Source of the DNA: SFLA01 sp045533895
GTDB lineage: Bacteria > Bacillota > Clostridia > Oscillospirales > CAG-382
Assembly (NCBI GenBank): GCA_045533895.1
Contig: JAZSIT010000018.1
Location: 1-14,969, forward strand
Direction: 5' to 3'
DNA: 14,969 bases
In this document: one piece after another, positions 1 to 7,705 of the stretch
How positions within the stretch are numbered: the first letter of the stretch is position 1
Layout: every line of letters begins with the position of its first letter
Made by a program: the position numbers and the translations under genes
Notes under the pieces: generated by a model
What the model saw: only the letters and a program-made list of their open reading frames with translations
Databases searched by the model: none
What the model was told of the DNA's origin: nothing

Positions 1-1
1 G

Positions 2-295
2 CGTGCAAAGGCGTCTGTTGAAGAAAACTTCCGTGAAACCGCCGTGGGCTACGCAACTGTAAGCAGAGCAGACGGAAATATATCTATCAAAAACGGAGAT
101 GCACATTTTGCCCTGCTTCCCGTATGGATGCTTAATACAAAGTGGAATGGGAATATATATACTTTCGCCATGAACGGTCAGACCGGCAAGGTGGTAGGCG
201 ACCTTCCCGTGGATAAATCCAAGTTCTGGAAGAGAACGCTTATGTTTTCGGCGATATTTGCCGCTATCGGCGCGGTAATAGCATTGTTTCTGTGA
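2..295 (+). CDS. C-terminal fragment of a zinc-ribbon-type membrane protein
   Basis: The reading frame is open from base 2 to the TGA at 293-295, so only the last 97 residues are inside the window and the real start lies upstream. An internal GTG at 44 is not a convincing start because coding sequence continues in front of it. The visible part contains the block LLPVWMLNTKWNGN followed by FAMNGQTGKVVGDLP, then a hydrophobic C-terminal segment (about the last 20 residues) that should span the membrane. From memory, this block typifies the C-terminus of clostridial proteins annotated as TFIIB-type zinc-ribbon proteins, whose zinc-binding N-terminus would be outside the window. Their function is unknown. 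The next gene, a TPM-domain membrane protein, starts 10 nt downstream, so the two are probably co-transcribed. The family call rests on remembered motif similarity only. Confidence 0.7.
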   Translation, partial: RAKASVEENFRETAVGYATVSRADGNISIKNGDAHFALLPVWMLNTKWNGNIYTFAMNGQTGKVVGDLPVDKSKFWKRTLMFSAIFAAIGAVIALFL

Positions 296-305
296 GGTGG
301 CCGAT

Positions 306-1049
306 ATGAAAAAAATATTTGTTTTTCTTGCAGTAATCCTTCTTTCTTTTTCACTTCCCCTCGCTTCTTTCGCTTCGGGCAGCCGCGTAAACGATACGGC
401 AGACCTTCTTACTGACGAGGAGGAAGAAAAGCTTATCACATATACCGATGAGATATACCGTACTTACGGTGTTGACGTGGTGCTGGTGCTTGAGGATACC
501 TATGTCTCCAGTCCGCAGTATTATGCAGAAAGCTATTATGCTAACGGTGGATGATCGTAGCAATTGAAATTTTTTTACCGTTCCATGTATGACCGCGATT
601 GGTACATGGCAACGTCGGGCAGTTGTATTCAGACTCTTTCCGATACCCGTCTTGACGATATTTTCGAAGAAATACGCTACGACCTTTCGGAAGACGAGTT
701 TTACGATGCCCTTTCGTCCTTTGTATTCCTTTGCGACGGATATCTGGCAGACGGCCCCGCCTTTTCGGATACCTTCCTTGGCGGATATATCCTTCGCTTG
801 CTTGTGGTGCTTCCCATAGCCTTTGCGGTTGCGCTTATAATCGTATCCATTGAGAAAAAGAAGATGAAAACCGCAGTCCTTCAGAAAAACGCAAACGAAT
901 ATATCATACACGGCAGTGTGGATATTAATGAAAGCAAGGACATTTTCGTAACCTCAACCGTTACCCGTGTTCCCATATCAAGCGGAAACGGCGGAAGAAG
1001 CGGCGGTGGCGGAGGACGGTCTCATGGCGGCAGAGGCGGAAAATTTTAA
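306..1049 (+). pseudogene. TPM-domain (YgcG-like) membrane protein, reading frame broken in the middle
   Basis: The start is ATG 306, with GAGGTGG at 294-300 as ribosome site. The first piece has a signal peptide (hydrophobic residues 4-25, ending at ASFAS) and the start of a TPM domain (NDTADLLTDEEEEKL, then VDVVLVLEDT). Two stops in the same frame, TGA 552-554 and TAG 558-560, interrupt it. The same frame then reopens with TPM-like sequence (SMYDRDWYMATSG), a transmembrane helix (GYILRLLVVLPIAFAVALII) and a Gly/Arg/Ser-rich tail, as in clostridial TPM proteins. The usual Asp-Arg-Ser motif preceding the SM..RDW block is readable in the next frame, as GAT CGT AGC at 553-561. At least two compensating small lesions around 552-581 would therefore explain the break. 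This could be a true pseudogene or a sequencing/assembly error near the T7 run at 570-576. Intact homologues are exported membrane proteins of unclear role. Confidence 0.75.
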
Positions 1050-1073
1050 TTAAAAATAAAAACGGAGGGCATT

Positions 1074-1676
1074 ATGTCCAAACTATATTTCAAATACGGC
1101 GCAATGGCATCGTCAAAAACGGCAAACGCTTTAATGACACGCTTCAATTACGAGGAAAAGGGAAACAAGGTTTGGCTCATCAAGCCTGCTCTTGACAACC
1201 GCGATGATTATACCGATGAAAAGGGAAAACGGGTCACCGTGGTAAAATCACGTATCGGTTTAAGTGCCGTTGCAGATGTTATTGACCGAAACGAGGATGT
1301 TTTGAAGCTTTTTCGCGCAAAAACTTCAATTGAAGCAATAGACGCCATCATTTGTGATGAATGTCAGTTTCTCACCGGTGCGCAGGTTGAGCAAATGAAA
1401 TATATCGCTGAGTTTTATGATGTTCCCGTTTTGTGCTTTGGTCTGCGTGCGGATTTCCAAACCAAGCTTTTTGAAGGCTCAATGCGGCTTTTCGAGCTGG
1501 CGGACAGCATAACCGAAATTAAATCCGTTTGCAAATGCGGTAAAAAGGCTATCGTCAATGCACGTATCGATAAAGACGGAAACGTAGTAGTCGAGGGAAA
1601 CCAGATAGAGATAGGCGGCAACGATAAATACGAAAGTATGTGCTGGGGTTGCTGGCAAAAGCGTATTAATAATTAA
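1074..1676 (+). CDS. tdk: Thymidine kinase (type II)
   Basis: This enzyme phosphorylates thymidine to dTMP with ATP, the pyrimidine salvage route, in the cytosol. At 200 residues it has the normal length for type II thymidine kinases. Visible motifs are the P-loop at residues 9-16 (GAMASSKT), the Walker B-like DECQF at 95-99, the lid/substrate motif GLRADF at 123-128, and four zinc-ligand cysteines (C153, C155, C190, C193). The P-loop carries Ser where many homologues have Gly (SGKS/T); I recall this SSKT form from other clostridial thymidine kinases, so it need not mean loss of activity. The start ATG is preceded by GGAGGG at 1064-1069. It lies 24 nt after the TPM gene with no evident promoter between them, so it is probably transcribed with the upstream genes. 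A strong terminator follows directly. Confidence 0.95.
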   Translation: MSKLYFKYGAMASSKTANALMTRFNYEEKGNKVWLIKPALDNRDDYTDEKGKRVTVVKSRIGLSAVADVIDRNEDVLKLFRAKTSIEAIDAIICDECQFLTGAQVEQMKYIAEFYDVPVLCFGLRADFQTKLFEGSMRLFELADSITEIKSVCKCGKKAIVNARIDKDGNVVVEGNQIEIGGNDKYESMCWGCWQKRINN

Positions 1677-1682
1677 TAAAAC

Positions 1683-1721
1683 AAGAAGCACAGAACGCAA
1701 AAAAATTCTGTGCTTCTTTTT
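1683..1721 (+). terminator. Rho-independent terminator after tdk
   Basis: A perfect 13-bp stem (AAGAAGCACAGAA at 1683-1695 pairing with 1706-1718) closes a 10-nt A-rich loop and runs into a T tract ending at 1721. It starts 7 nt after the tdk stop and ends the plus-strand unit. With A-rich sequence on its left, it could also slow transcripts arriving from the convergent minus-strand dehydrogenase gene. Confidence 0.92.
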
Positions 1722-1743
1722 ATAGATAAATTTAGGAGTGTTT

Positions 1744-1768
1744 TTTTCGGGGTGTTTCTTTTCGGGGT
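1744..1768. repeat. Two direct copies of TTTTCGGGGT, 15 bp apart
   Basis: The 10-mer occurs at 1744-1753 and 1759-1768 in the short gap between the convergent tdk and dehydrogenase genes. A degenerate earlier copy (GGAGTGTTTTTTTC, from 1735) suggests a decaying 15-bp tandem unit made by slippage. I see no function in it. Confidence 0.5.
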
Positions 1769-1771
1769 CCC

Positions 1772-1791
1772 AAAAAATGTGCAAGCATTTT
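1772..1791 (-). terminator. Weak possible terminator of the minus-strand dehydrogenase gene
   Basis: Read on the minus strand, AAAATG (1791-1786) pairs with CATTTT (1779-1774) around a 6-nt loop and is followed by further T residues. It begins 9 nt after the stop codon of the dehydrogenase. The stem has only one G:C pair, so it would be weak. No better minus-strand hairpin was seen, except the reverse reading of the tdk terminator further on. Confidence 0.35.
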
Positions 1792-1800
1792 AGGGGTATT

Positions 1801-2748
1801 TTAATCTACTCTGTTTCTTCTCTCGTTTTTAATAAACGCCTTTATGTTTTCGGACATTTCGTATACAACTTTTACTCTGGCTTCGTAGGAAGCCCACGCT
1901 ATATGAGGAGTAAGACATACCGACGGTTTATCCTTTATATCATAAAATGGATGGGTTGAGGGGAAGGGCTCTGCCGAATATACGTCGCAACCGAAACCGC
2001 CCATGTTTCCGCTTTTGACCCACTCTGCCACCGCCTTTTCGTCACACACTGCGCCCCGTGCCGAGTTAACAAGAATAACGCTTTGTTTCATAAGAGAAAG
2101 ACGGCGTGAATCTATAAGATTTCTTGTGCTGTCGTTGAGAGGGCAGTGAAGGGTAATTATATCGCTTTCCTTGCACAGTGTGTCAATATCCACGCAAGCG
2201 ATATCGTCGGCAGGCGTGTTTTTATTGTATATCACTTTGCAGCCAAAGGCGCGCGCCACCTCGGCAACCTTTTTGCCTATATTTCCGTAGCCGATAATTC
2301 CCCAAGTCTTACCGTAAAGGTCGTGAAAAGCAGGAGATAGTTTGTTTGGTGCGCCGGACGCGGTGTAGCCGCCATCGGACACAAAAGAGGAATATTCTTT
2401 CAGGTGCGTAAGTAAGTTCAGCACTGTTGCCACTGTGACCGCCGCAACACTATGGGTGGAATATGCAGGCACGTTTGCTACTGCAATTCCTTTCTTGCGG
2501 CAGTAATCAAGGTCAATATTATCAAATCCCGTTGCGGCAACGCATATCAGCTTTAATTTAGGCGTATGCTCAAGGACTTGTTTAGTCATTTTAATCTTGT
2601 TAAGTACCGCTACGTCTGTATCTTTAAGACGGGAAACTACCTCGTCTGCCGAGGTCGCGGGAAACACCTCGCACTCACCGATAGAGGTGATAGGGGATAA
2701 GTCTATATCTCTTCCGATGGAATCTATATCCAAAACAGTTATTTTCAT
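1801..2748 (-). CDS. D-2-hydroxyacid dehydrogenase (glycerate dehydrogenase/hydroxypyruvate reductase-like)
   Basis: This is an NAD(P)-dependent cytosolic oxidoreductase that interconverts a 2-keto acid and a D-2-hydroxyacid. At 315 residues it has family length. The Rossmann motif GYGNIG is at 153-158, and the catalytic triad is visible as Arg231 (NSARGAV), Glu260 (SAEPF) and His282 (LTPHIAW). The residues after the second Rossmann strand are YNKNT, without the usual Asp that selects NAD, so cofactor preference cannot be read off. The substrate is also open: hydroxypyruvate/glycerate-type proteins fit best by overall look, but D-lactate-type or other keto acids are possible. The start is supported by AAGGAGAG on the minus strand just upstream (about 2754-2761). 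It is the only minus-strand gene here, stands alone, and has its own consensus promoter. Confidence 0.88.
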   Translation of the reverse strand: MKITVLDIDSIGRDIDLSPITSIGECEVFPATSADEVVSRLKDTDVAVLNKIKMTKQVLEHTPKLKLICVAATGFDNIDLDYCRKKGIAVANVPAYSTHSVAAVTVATVLNLLTHLKEYSSFVSDGGYTASGAPNKLSPAFHDLYGKTWGIIGYGNIGKKVAEVARAFGCKVIYNKNTPADDIACVDIDTLCKESDIITLHCPLNDSTRNLIDSRRLSLMKQSVILVNSARGAVCDEKAVAEWVKSGNMGGFGCDVYSAEPFPSTHPFYDIKDKPSVCLTPHIAWASYEARVKVVYEMSENIKAFIKNERRNRVD

Positions 2749-2777
2749 ATTTCTCTCCTTGCTTATGTATGGTATAG

Positions 2778-2806
2778 ATTATATATCAAAAAAAACTTTG
2801 TGTCAA
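2778..2806 (-). promoter_or_regulatory. Consensus sigma-A promoter for the dehydrogenase gene
   Basis: On the minus strand a perfect -35 TTGACA (2806-2801) and a perfect -10 TATAAT (2783-2778) are separated by exactly 17 bp, including an A/T run. It sits 30 nt upstream of the dehydrogenase start. It is back to back with the dapA promoter: the two -35 boxes are only 24 bp apart. Confidence 0.9.
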
Positions 2807-2830
2807 CGGGCAAGGGAAAGGCTACACTTG

Positions 2831-2859
2831 TTGACAATTTGAATAATGGGTGGTATAAT
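2831..2859 (+). promoter_or_regulatory. Consensus extended -10 promoter of the dapA operon
   Basis: A perfect TTGACA (2831-2836), a 17-bp spacer and TATAAT (2854-2859) preceded by TGG (extended -10) are present. Transcription should begin near 2866, leaving about 38 nt before the chosen dapA start. That is too short for a lysine riboswitch, so classical L-box control of this operon is excluded. Confidence 0.92.
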
Positions 2860-2891
2860 TATAAACGCAAAAGTATTTTTATAAAATGTTT

Positions 2892-2895
2892 GGAG
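2892..2895 (+). promoter_or_regulatory. Ribosome site that decides the dapA start
   Basis: GGAG lies 8 nt before ATG 2904, the right distance. It is inside the longer reading frame that begins at ATG 2886, which has no purine-rich site at a suitable distance and would begin only about 20 nt from the expected transcript 5' end. Confidence 0.75.
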
Positions 2896-2903
2896 TTATA
2901 GAT

Positions 2904-3797
2904 ATGGCTAACAACAAAACTACAGTATTCACAGGAACAGGTACAGCGCTTATCACCCCCTTCAAGGACGGTAAGGTGGATTATTTTGCGCTTACTTCTC
3001 TTATAGAAAGACAAATTTCCGCAGGTATCGATGCACTTATTATCTGCGGTACTACCGGCGAAAGCTCTACTTTGCAGGACGATGAGCACCGTTGCGTTAT
3101 AGAGCACGCGGTAACCGTTGCCGCAGGCAGAGTTCCCATCGTTGCAGGTACCGGCAGTAATGATACCGATTATGCTGTTGCGCTTTCCAAGGACGCTTGC
3201 CGCGCAGGGGCAGACGGTCTGCTGGTAGTTACTCCCTATTATAACAAAACCAACGAAGCAGGTCTTATCAAGCATTACAATGCCATTGCAGATGCTTCCG
3301 ATAAACCTATTATACTTTACAACGTGCCCTCCCGCACCGGTATGAACATATCTCTCAAGGTATACAAGGCTTTGGCACAGCACCCCAACATAGTTGCTAC
3401 TAAGGAAGCAAGCGGCGATATTTCCGCAATCCTCCGCATAATGGACACCTGCGGTGACGATATGCGTGTTTATTCCGGTAATGACGATCAGGCGATACCC
3501 ATAATCTCCTGCGGCGGTATTGGTGTTATCTCCACAGTTTCCAACGTTATACCCGGTGAATTTTCCAATCTCATCCGTATAGCACTCAACGGTGATTTTG
3601 CTTCCGCAAACGCGCTCCGCCGTAAGTATGCCCCTCTTATGGACGCTATGTTTACTACCGTAAACCCCATTCCCGTAAAAGCGGCTTGTTCTTCTCTGGG
3701 ACTTTGCGCTCCCGATATCCGTCTGCCTCTTGTTGCTATGGAGGGCGAGGAGCTTGAAAAACTTCGCAGCGTAATGAAGGACGCAGGCGTGCTTTAA
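2904..3797 (+). CDS. dapA: 4-Hydroxy-tetrahydrodipicolinate synthase
   Basis: This cytosolic enzyme condenses pyruvate with aspartate 4-semialdehyde, the first committed step to diaminopimelate and lysine. At 297 residues it has family length. It is a TIM barrel with the Schiff-base Lys167 (ATKEASGD), Tyr139 and Arg144 (LYNVPSRTG), and the pyruvate-binding GTTGES at 49-54. The start is placed at ATG 2904 because GGAG at 2892-2895 is correctly spaced; an in-frame ATG at 2886 would add six residues. It heads the operon and is followed after 29 nt by dapB, its pathway partner. No riboswitch fits in the short leader, so regulation may be by enzyme feedback or by an unseen factor. Confidence 0.97.
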   Translation: MANNKTTVFTGTGTALITPFKDGKVDYFALTSLIERQISAGIDALIICGTTGESSTLQDDEHRCVIEHAVTVAAGRVPIVAGTGSNDTDYAVALSKDACRAGADGLLVVTPYYNKTNEAGLIKHYNAIADASDKPIILYNVPSRTGMNISLKVYKALAQHPNIVATKEASGDISAILRIMDTCGDDMRVYSGNDDQAIPIISCGGIGVISTVSNVIPGEFSNLIRIALNGDFASANALRRKYAPLMDAMFTTVNPIPVKAACSSLGLCAPDIRLPLVAMEGEELEKLRSVMKDAGVL

Positions 3798-3826
3798 TTT
3801 TTAATGTGTTTTCGGTGACGTAAAAA

Positions 3827-4582
3827 ATGACAGGAATTATAATAAACGGCTGCGGCGGCAGAATGGGCAAAGCCATTGCCGCTCAATGTGCCGAAAAAGG
3901 TATAAATATTCTTTGCGGTGTCGATATCGTGCCAATGTGCGCGGATTTTCCCGTTTACTCTGCACTTAATGATATCCCCGTGCCCCGCGGCGTGGTAATC
4001 GATTTTACCACCGCGTCCGCTTTGGAGCAGGTGCTTGAGTTCGGTCTCAAAAATAATATTCCCCTCGTTCTCGCTACTACGGGCTACAGTGTTGAGCAAA
4101 AGGAGAAAATACTGGAAGCATCAAAACATATCCCCATTTTCAATTCGGGTAATATGTCCGTTGGCGTTTCCGTAACCGCCCGTGCGGTTGCAGACGTGGC
4201 TTTAAGCATGGGCGAAGATTTTGATATCGAGATAATCGAAACCCACCATTCCGCAAAATTGGACGCTCCTTCGGGAACCGCCCTTATGCTTGCCGACGAA
4301 ATAAAGAACGCTATTGGCGAAAGGGAATACGTTTTTGAGCGTGCTTCCCGCCGTGCAAAGCGTCCCAAAAAGGAGATAGGCATACATTCCGTAAGAGGCG
4401 GCGGCGTTATCGGCGAGCATACGGTAATGATAATCGGTCAGCACGAAACGATTTCGGTTACCCACCGCGCTCATGACAGAGGCTTGTTTGCATACGGCGC
4501 TCTCCGCGCCGCGTCCTTTATAGCCGAAAAGAAAAACGGCTTTTATACAATGAAAGATATTGTTTCCACAGAGGTGAAATGA
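3827..4582 (+). CDS. dapB: 4-Hydroxy-tetrahydrodipicolinate reductase
   Basis: This enzyme reduces the DapA product with NAD(P)H to tetrahydrodipicolinate in the diaminopimelate/lysine pathway. At 251 residues it has the usual size. The N-terminal dinucleotide-binding motif is NGCGGRMGK (7-15), and the family signature EIIETHHSAKLDAPSGTA starts near residue 135, with proton donor His140 and Lys144. A C-terminal HRAHDRGLFAYGAL block fits the tetramerising part. The ribosome site is a modest GGTGA at 3814-3818, 8 nt ahead of the ATG. The stop TGA is one base before the aconitase ATG, pointing to translational coupling. Confidence 0.97.
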   Translation: MTGIIINGCGGRMGKAIAAQCAEKGINILCGVDIVPMCADFPVYSALNDIPVPRGVVIDFTTASALEQVLEFGLKNNIPLVLATTGYSVEQKEKILEASKHIPIFNSGNMSVGVSVTARAVADVALSMGEDFDIEIIETHHSAKLDAPSGTALMLADEIKNAIGEREYVFERASRRAKRPKKEIGIHSVRGGGVIGEHTVMIIGQHETISVTHRAHDRGLFAYGALRAASFIAEKKNGFYTMKDIVSTEVK

Positions 4583-4583
4583 A

Positions 4584-6497
4584 ATGGCGCTTACTCTTGC
4601 ACAAAAACTTATAAACGCCCATCTTGTTTCCGGCACTCCCGTGCCCGGTAACGAGGTGGCTTTACGCATAGACCAGACTCTTACCCAAGATGCTACCGGA
4701 ACTATGGCATACCTTGAATACGAGGCTATGAACTCCGGCAGAGTTAAAACCGAGCTTTCCGTCGCTTATATCGACCATAATACTCTCCAATCCGGATTTG
4801 AGAATGCAGACGACCATCGTTATATCCAATCCTGCGCGGCAAAATACGGTTTGTATTTTTCCCGTCCCGGCAACGGAATCTGCCATCAGGTACATCTTGA
4901 ACGCTTCGGCGTTCCCGGCAAGACTCTTATCGGTTCGGATAGCCATACTCCCACCGGCGGCGGTATCGGTATGCTTGCCTTCGGCGCAGGCGGTCTTGAT
5001 GTTGCCGTTGCAATGGGCGGCGGTGAATACCGCATTCCTTATCCCAAGGTAGTGGGCGTTTGTCTTAAAGGCTCTCTCCCTGCGTGGGTAGGCGCAAAGG
5101 ATATTATCCTTCACCTCCTTTCCCGTCTCACCGTTAAAGGCGGCGTGGGCAAGATTTTTGAATATTTCGGAGATGGCGTTGCTTCTCTTTCCGTGCCCGA
5201 GCGTGCTACGGTAACCAATATGGGCGCAGAGCTGGGCGCAACCACCAGCATTTTCCCCTCTGATGAGAATACCCGCGCTTTTCTCAAAGCGCAGGGCAGG
5301 GAAAAGGACTACGTTCCTCTTTCTGCAGACGAGGGCGCAGTTTATGACGAGATAGTCGAAGTTGACCTTTCTTCTCTCGTTCCCCTTGCCGCTTGTCCTC
5401 ACAGTCCCGATAACGTTGTACCTGTATCTGAACTCAGTCATATCAAGGTGGATCAGGTATGTATCGGCTCCTGCACCAACTCTTCTTTTACGGATATTTC
5501 TCTTGCGGCGGCAGTTCTTAAAGGAAAAACTGTTGCTGAGAGTGTTTCTCTTGCTGTTTCTCCCGGCTCCCGTCAGGTACTGTCTATGGCAGTTGCTTCG
5601 GGCGCTATGGGTGATATTCTTGGAGCAGGCGCAAGACTGCTTGAATCTGCCTGCGGTCCGTGTATCGGTATGGGTCAGTCACCCTGCTCGGGCGGCGTTT
5701 CTCTCCGTACCTTTAACCGTAATTTCTGCGGCAGAAGCGGCACTGCAGACGGACAGGTTTATCTTGTATCTCCCGCAGTTGCGGCGGCTTCCGCTGTGAC
5801 GGGATATATTACCGACCCTCGCACTCTCGGCGAAATGCCCGAGATAAAAATGCCCGAATACTTTGCTATCAATGATAATATGCTCATTCCTCCTTATTCT
5901 CCTGAGGAAAGCGAAAAGGTAGAGATACTTCGCGGTCCCAACATAAAGCCCGTTCCCGTAGGCAAGCCTCTTGACGGCGCGGTGGCAGGTGAGTGCATAC
6001 TCAAGGTAGGCGATAATATCACTACCGACCATATCATGCCTGCAGGCGCAAAGATACTTCCTTACCGCTCTAATATACCTTATCTTTCCAAGTTCTGCTT
6101 TGCCGCTTGCGATGAGGAATTTTCTGCCCGCGCAACCGAAAAGAATGGCGGAATTATAATTGCGGGCGCCAACTACGGTCAGGGCTCTTCCCGTGAGCAC
6201 GCGGCACTTGTACCTCTTTATCTGGGTGTAAAGGCTGTTGTTGCAGTGTCCTTTGCCCGTATCCACCTTGCAAACCTTATAAACGCAGGTATAATCCCTC
6301 TCACCTTCAAAAATGCGCAGGATTACGAAAAAGTTTCTCTCGGCGATAATTGCGTTATCACCCTTGCCGATGACCTTTCTTCTGCAACCCTTTCCGTAAA
6401 CGGACAGGATATAGAGCTGGTTGCCGATTTTTCCGACCGCCAGAAAGCGCTGCTCAAAGCAGGCGGATTACTCCCTTATACAGGAGGAAACAAATGA
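4584..6497 (+). CDS. Aconitate hydratase, short Aquifex-type
   Basis: This [4Fe-4S] enzyme isomerises citrate to isocitrate. At 637 residues it belongs to the shorter aconitase subfamily found in Aquifex and many Clostridia, not the ~890-residue AcnA or AcnB. Cluster ligands are Cys297 (CIGSCTNSS), Cys357 and Cys360 (ACGPCIGMG). Other visible motifs are SDSHT (118-122) near the substrate site and the swivel domain with DNITTDHIMPAG (from 477) and NYGQGSSREHAA (from 530), whose Ser/Arg residues bind substrate. A 3-isopropylmalate dehydratase role is unlikely because large and swivel domains are fused and isocitrate dehydrogenase follows. The ribosome site is GAGGTG at 4571-4576. The last codons contain AGGAGG (6482-6487), the ribosome site of the next gene, which overlaps as ATGA. 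Confidence 0.95.
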   Translation: MALTLAQKLINAHLVSGTPVPGNEVALRIDQTLTQDATGTMAYLEYEAMNSGRVKTELSVAYIDHNTLQSGFENADDHRYIQSCAAKYGLYFSRPGNGICHQVHLERFGVPGKTLIGSDSHTPTGGGIGMLAFGAGGLDVAVAMGGGEYRIPYPKVVGVCLKGSLPAWVGAKDIILHLLSRLTVKGGVGKIFEYFGDGVASLSVPERATVTNMGAELGATTSIFPSDENTRAFLKAQGREKDYVPLSADEGAVYDEIVEVDLSSLVPLAACPHSPDNVVPVSELSHIKVDQVCIGSCTNSSFTDISLAAAVLKGKTVAESVSLAVSPGSRQVLSMAVASGAMGDILGAGARLLESACGPCIGMGQSPCSGGVSLRTFNRNFCGRSGTADGQVYLVSPAVAAASAVTGYITDPRTLGEMPEIKMPEYFAINDNMLIPPYSPEESEKVEILRGPNIKPVPVGKPLDGAVAGECILKVGDNITTDHIMPAGAKILPYRSNIPYLSKFCFAACDEEFSARATEKNGGIIIAGANYGQGSSREHAALVPLYLGVKAVVAVSFARIHLANLINAGIIPLTFKNAQDYEKVSLGDNCVITLADDLSSATLSVNGQDIELVADFSDRQKALLKAGGLLPYTGGNK

Positions 6498-7705
6498 ACA
6501 AGATACCTATGACCACCCCTCTCGTTGAGATGGATGGCGACGAAATGACCCGCATTTTGTGGGGAATGATAAAAGAACAGCTTATATGCCCTTACGTTGA
6601 CCTTAAGACGGAGTATTACGATCTCGGTCTTCCTCACCGCGAGGAAACCAAGGATCAGGTTACAATAGACTCCGCGTTGGCAGCACAGAAATACGGCGTT
6701 GCCGTTAAGTGTGCTACCATTACTCCCAACGCAGACAGAGTTAAGGAATACAATCTTTCCCAAATGTGGAAAAGCCCCAACGGCACCATCCGCGCTATAA
6801 TGGACGGCACTGTTTTCCGCGCTCCCATTATCGTTAACGGCATAGTCCCTTACGTAAGCAGTTGGAAAAAGCCTATAACCATCGCCCGTCACGCATACGG
6901 TGATATTTATAAAGCGTCCGAAACTCTTGTCCCCAAGGGAAGCAAAGCGCAAATATGCGTAACTCTTCCTGACGGAAGTGAAAAACGTGTCGACCTTCAC
7001 GATTTTGAGTGCGACGGTATCGTTCAGGAAGTATATAATCTTGACAACAGCATCCGCGCTTTCGCACATAGCTGCTTTGCCTTTGCACTTGATACCTGTC
7101 AGGACCTTTGGTTCAGCGCAAAGGACACTATCTCCAAGATTTACGACCGCCGCTTCCGCGATATTTTTAATGAAGTTTACGAAAGCGAATATAAAAAAGC
7201 CTTTGAAGAAAAAGGCATAACCTATTTCTATACCCTTATTGACGATGCTGTTGCCCGCGTTATCCGCTCCGAGGGCGGCTTTATCTGGGCTTGCAAGAAT
7301 TACGACGGCGACGTTATGTCTGATATGATGGCGACCGCCTTCGGTTCTCTGGGGCTTATGACCAGCGTTTTGGTGTCGCCCGACGGGTCTTATGAATATG
7401 AAGCTGCCCACGGCACCGTTACCCGTCATTATTACAAGCATCTTAAGGGCGAGCCTACCTCCACCAACCCCATTGCCACCATTTTCGCGTGGACGGGCGC
7501 ATTGCGCAAGAGAGGGGAAAAGGATGGTATTGCCGACCTTATGACCTTTGCGGATAATCTTGAAAAAGCCTGCATACAAACAGTTGAATCGGGAATTATG
7601 ACAAAGGACCTTGTGGGTCTTTCATCTCTCGAAAACAAGCGAGGCGTATGCACGGAGGAATTTATTTCCGCTATAGCCTCCAACCTTGAAAGGATGTATC
7701 AATGA
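6494..7705 (+). CDS. icd: NADP-dependent isocitrate dehydrogenase, eukaryotic type
   Basis: This enzyme oxidises isocitrate to 2-oxoglutarate with NADP, supplying glutamate carbon and NADPH. Its 403 residues match the homodimeric subfamily that includes human IDH1/IDH2 better than E. coli Icd. The substrate arginines fall at residues 100, 109 and 132 (IARHAYGD), the same numbers as in human IDH1, and Tyr139 is kept. The metal-site motif NYDGDV is at 269-274. GTVTRH at 307-312 keeps the Arg-His pair that favours NADP over NAD. It begins inside the aconitase stop (ATGA at 6494-6497) with AGGAGG in front, so the two TCA-arm enzymes are tightly coupled. No citrate synthase or 2-oxoglutarate dehydrogenase is in the window, which fits an oxidative half-cycle used for biosynthesis. 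Confidence 0.96.
   Translation: MNKIPMTTPLVEMDGDEMTRILWGMIKEQLICPYVDLKTEYYDLGLPHREETKDQVTIDSALAAQKYGVAVKCATITPNADRVKEYNLSQMWKSPNGTIRAIMDGTVFRAPIIVNGIVPYVSSWKKPITIARHAYGDIYKASETLVPKGSKAQICVTLPDGSEKRVDLHDFECDGIVQEVYNLDNSIRAFAHSCFAFALDTCQDLWFSAKDTISKIYDRRFRDIFNEVYESEYKKAFEEKGITYFYTLIDDAVARVIRSEGGFIWACKNYDGDVMSDMMATAFGSLGLMTSVLVSPDGSYEYEAAHGTVTRHYYKHLKGEPTSTNPIATIFAWTGALRKRGEKDGIADLMTFADNLEKACIQTVESGIMTKDLVGLSSLENKRGVCTEEFISAIASNLERMYQ

Noticed and set aside
1744..1768. TTTTCGGGGT repeats as iterons or an attachment site
   Set aside because: There are only two copies, no integrase or replication gene is nearby, and the flanking genes are ordinary chromosomal ones; slippage is a simpler explanation.
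2886..2903. Upstream ATG extending dapA by six residues
   Set aside because: It lacks a spaced ribosome site and lies very close to the expected transcript start; GGAG at 2892-2895 points to ATG 2904.
2860..2903. Lysine riboswitch upstream of dapA
   Set aside because: Only about 38 nt separate the predicted start of transcription from the start codon, far less than an L-box needs.
6476..7579. A 367-codon open frame on the minus strand opposite icd
   Set aside because: It is antisense to a certain gene, with no ribosome site or promoter and no family motif.
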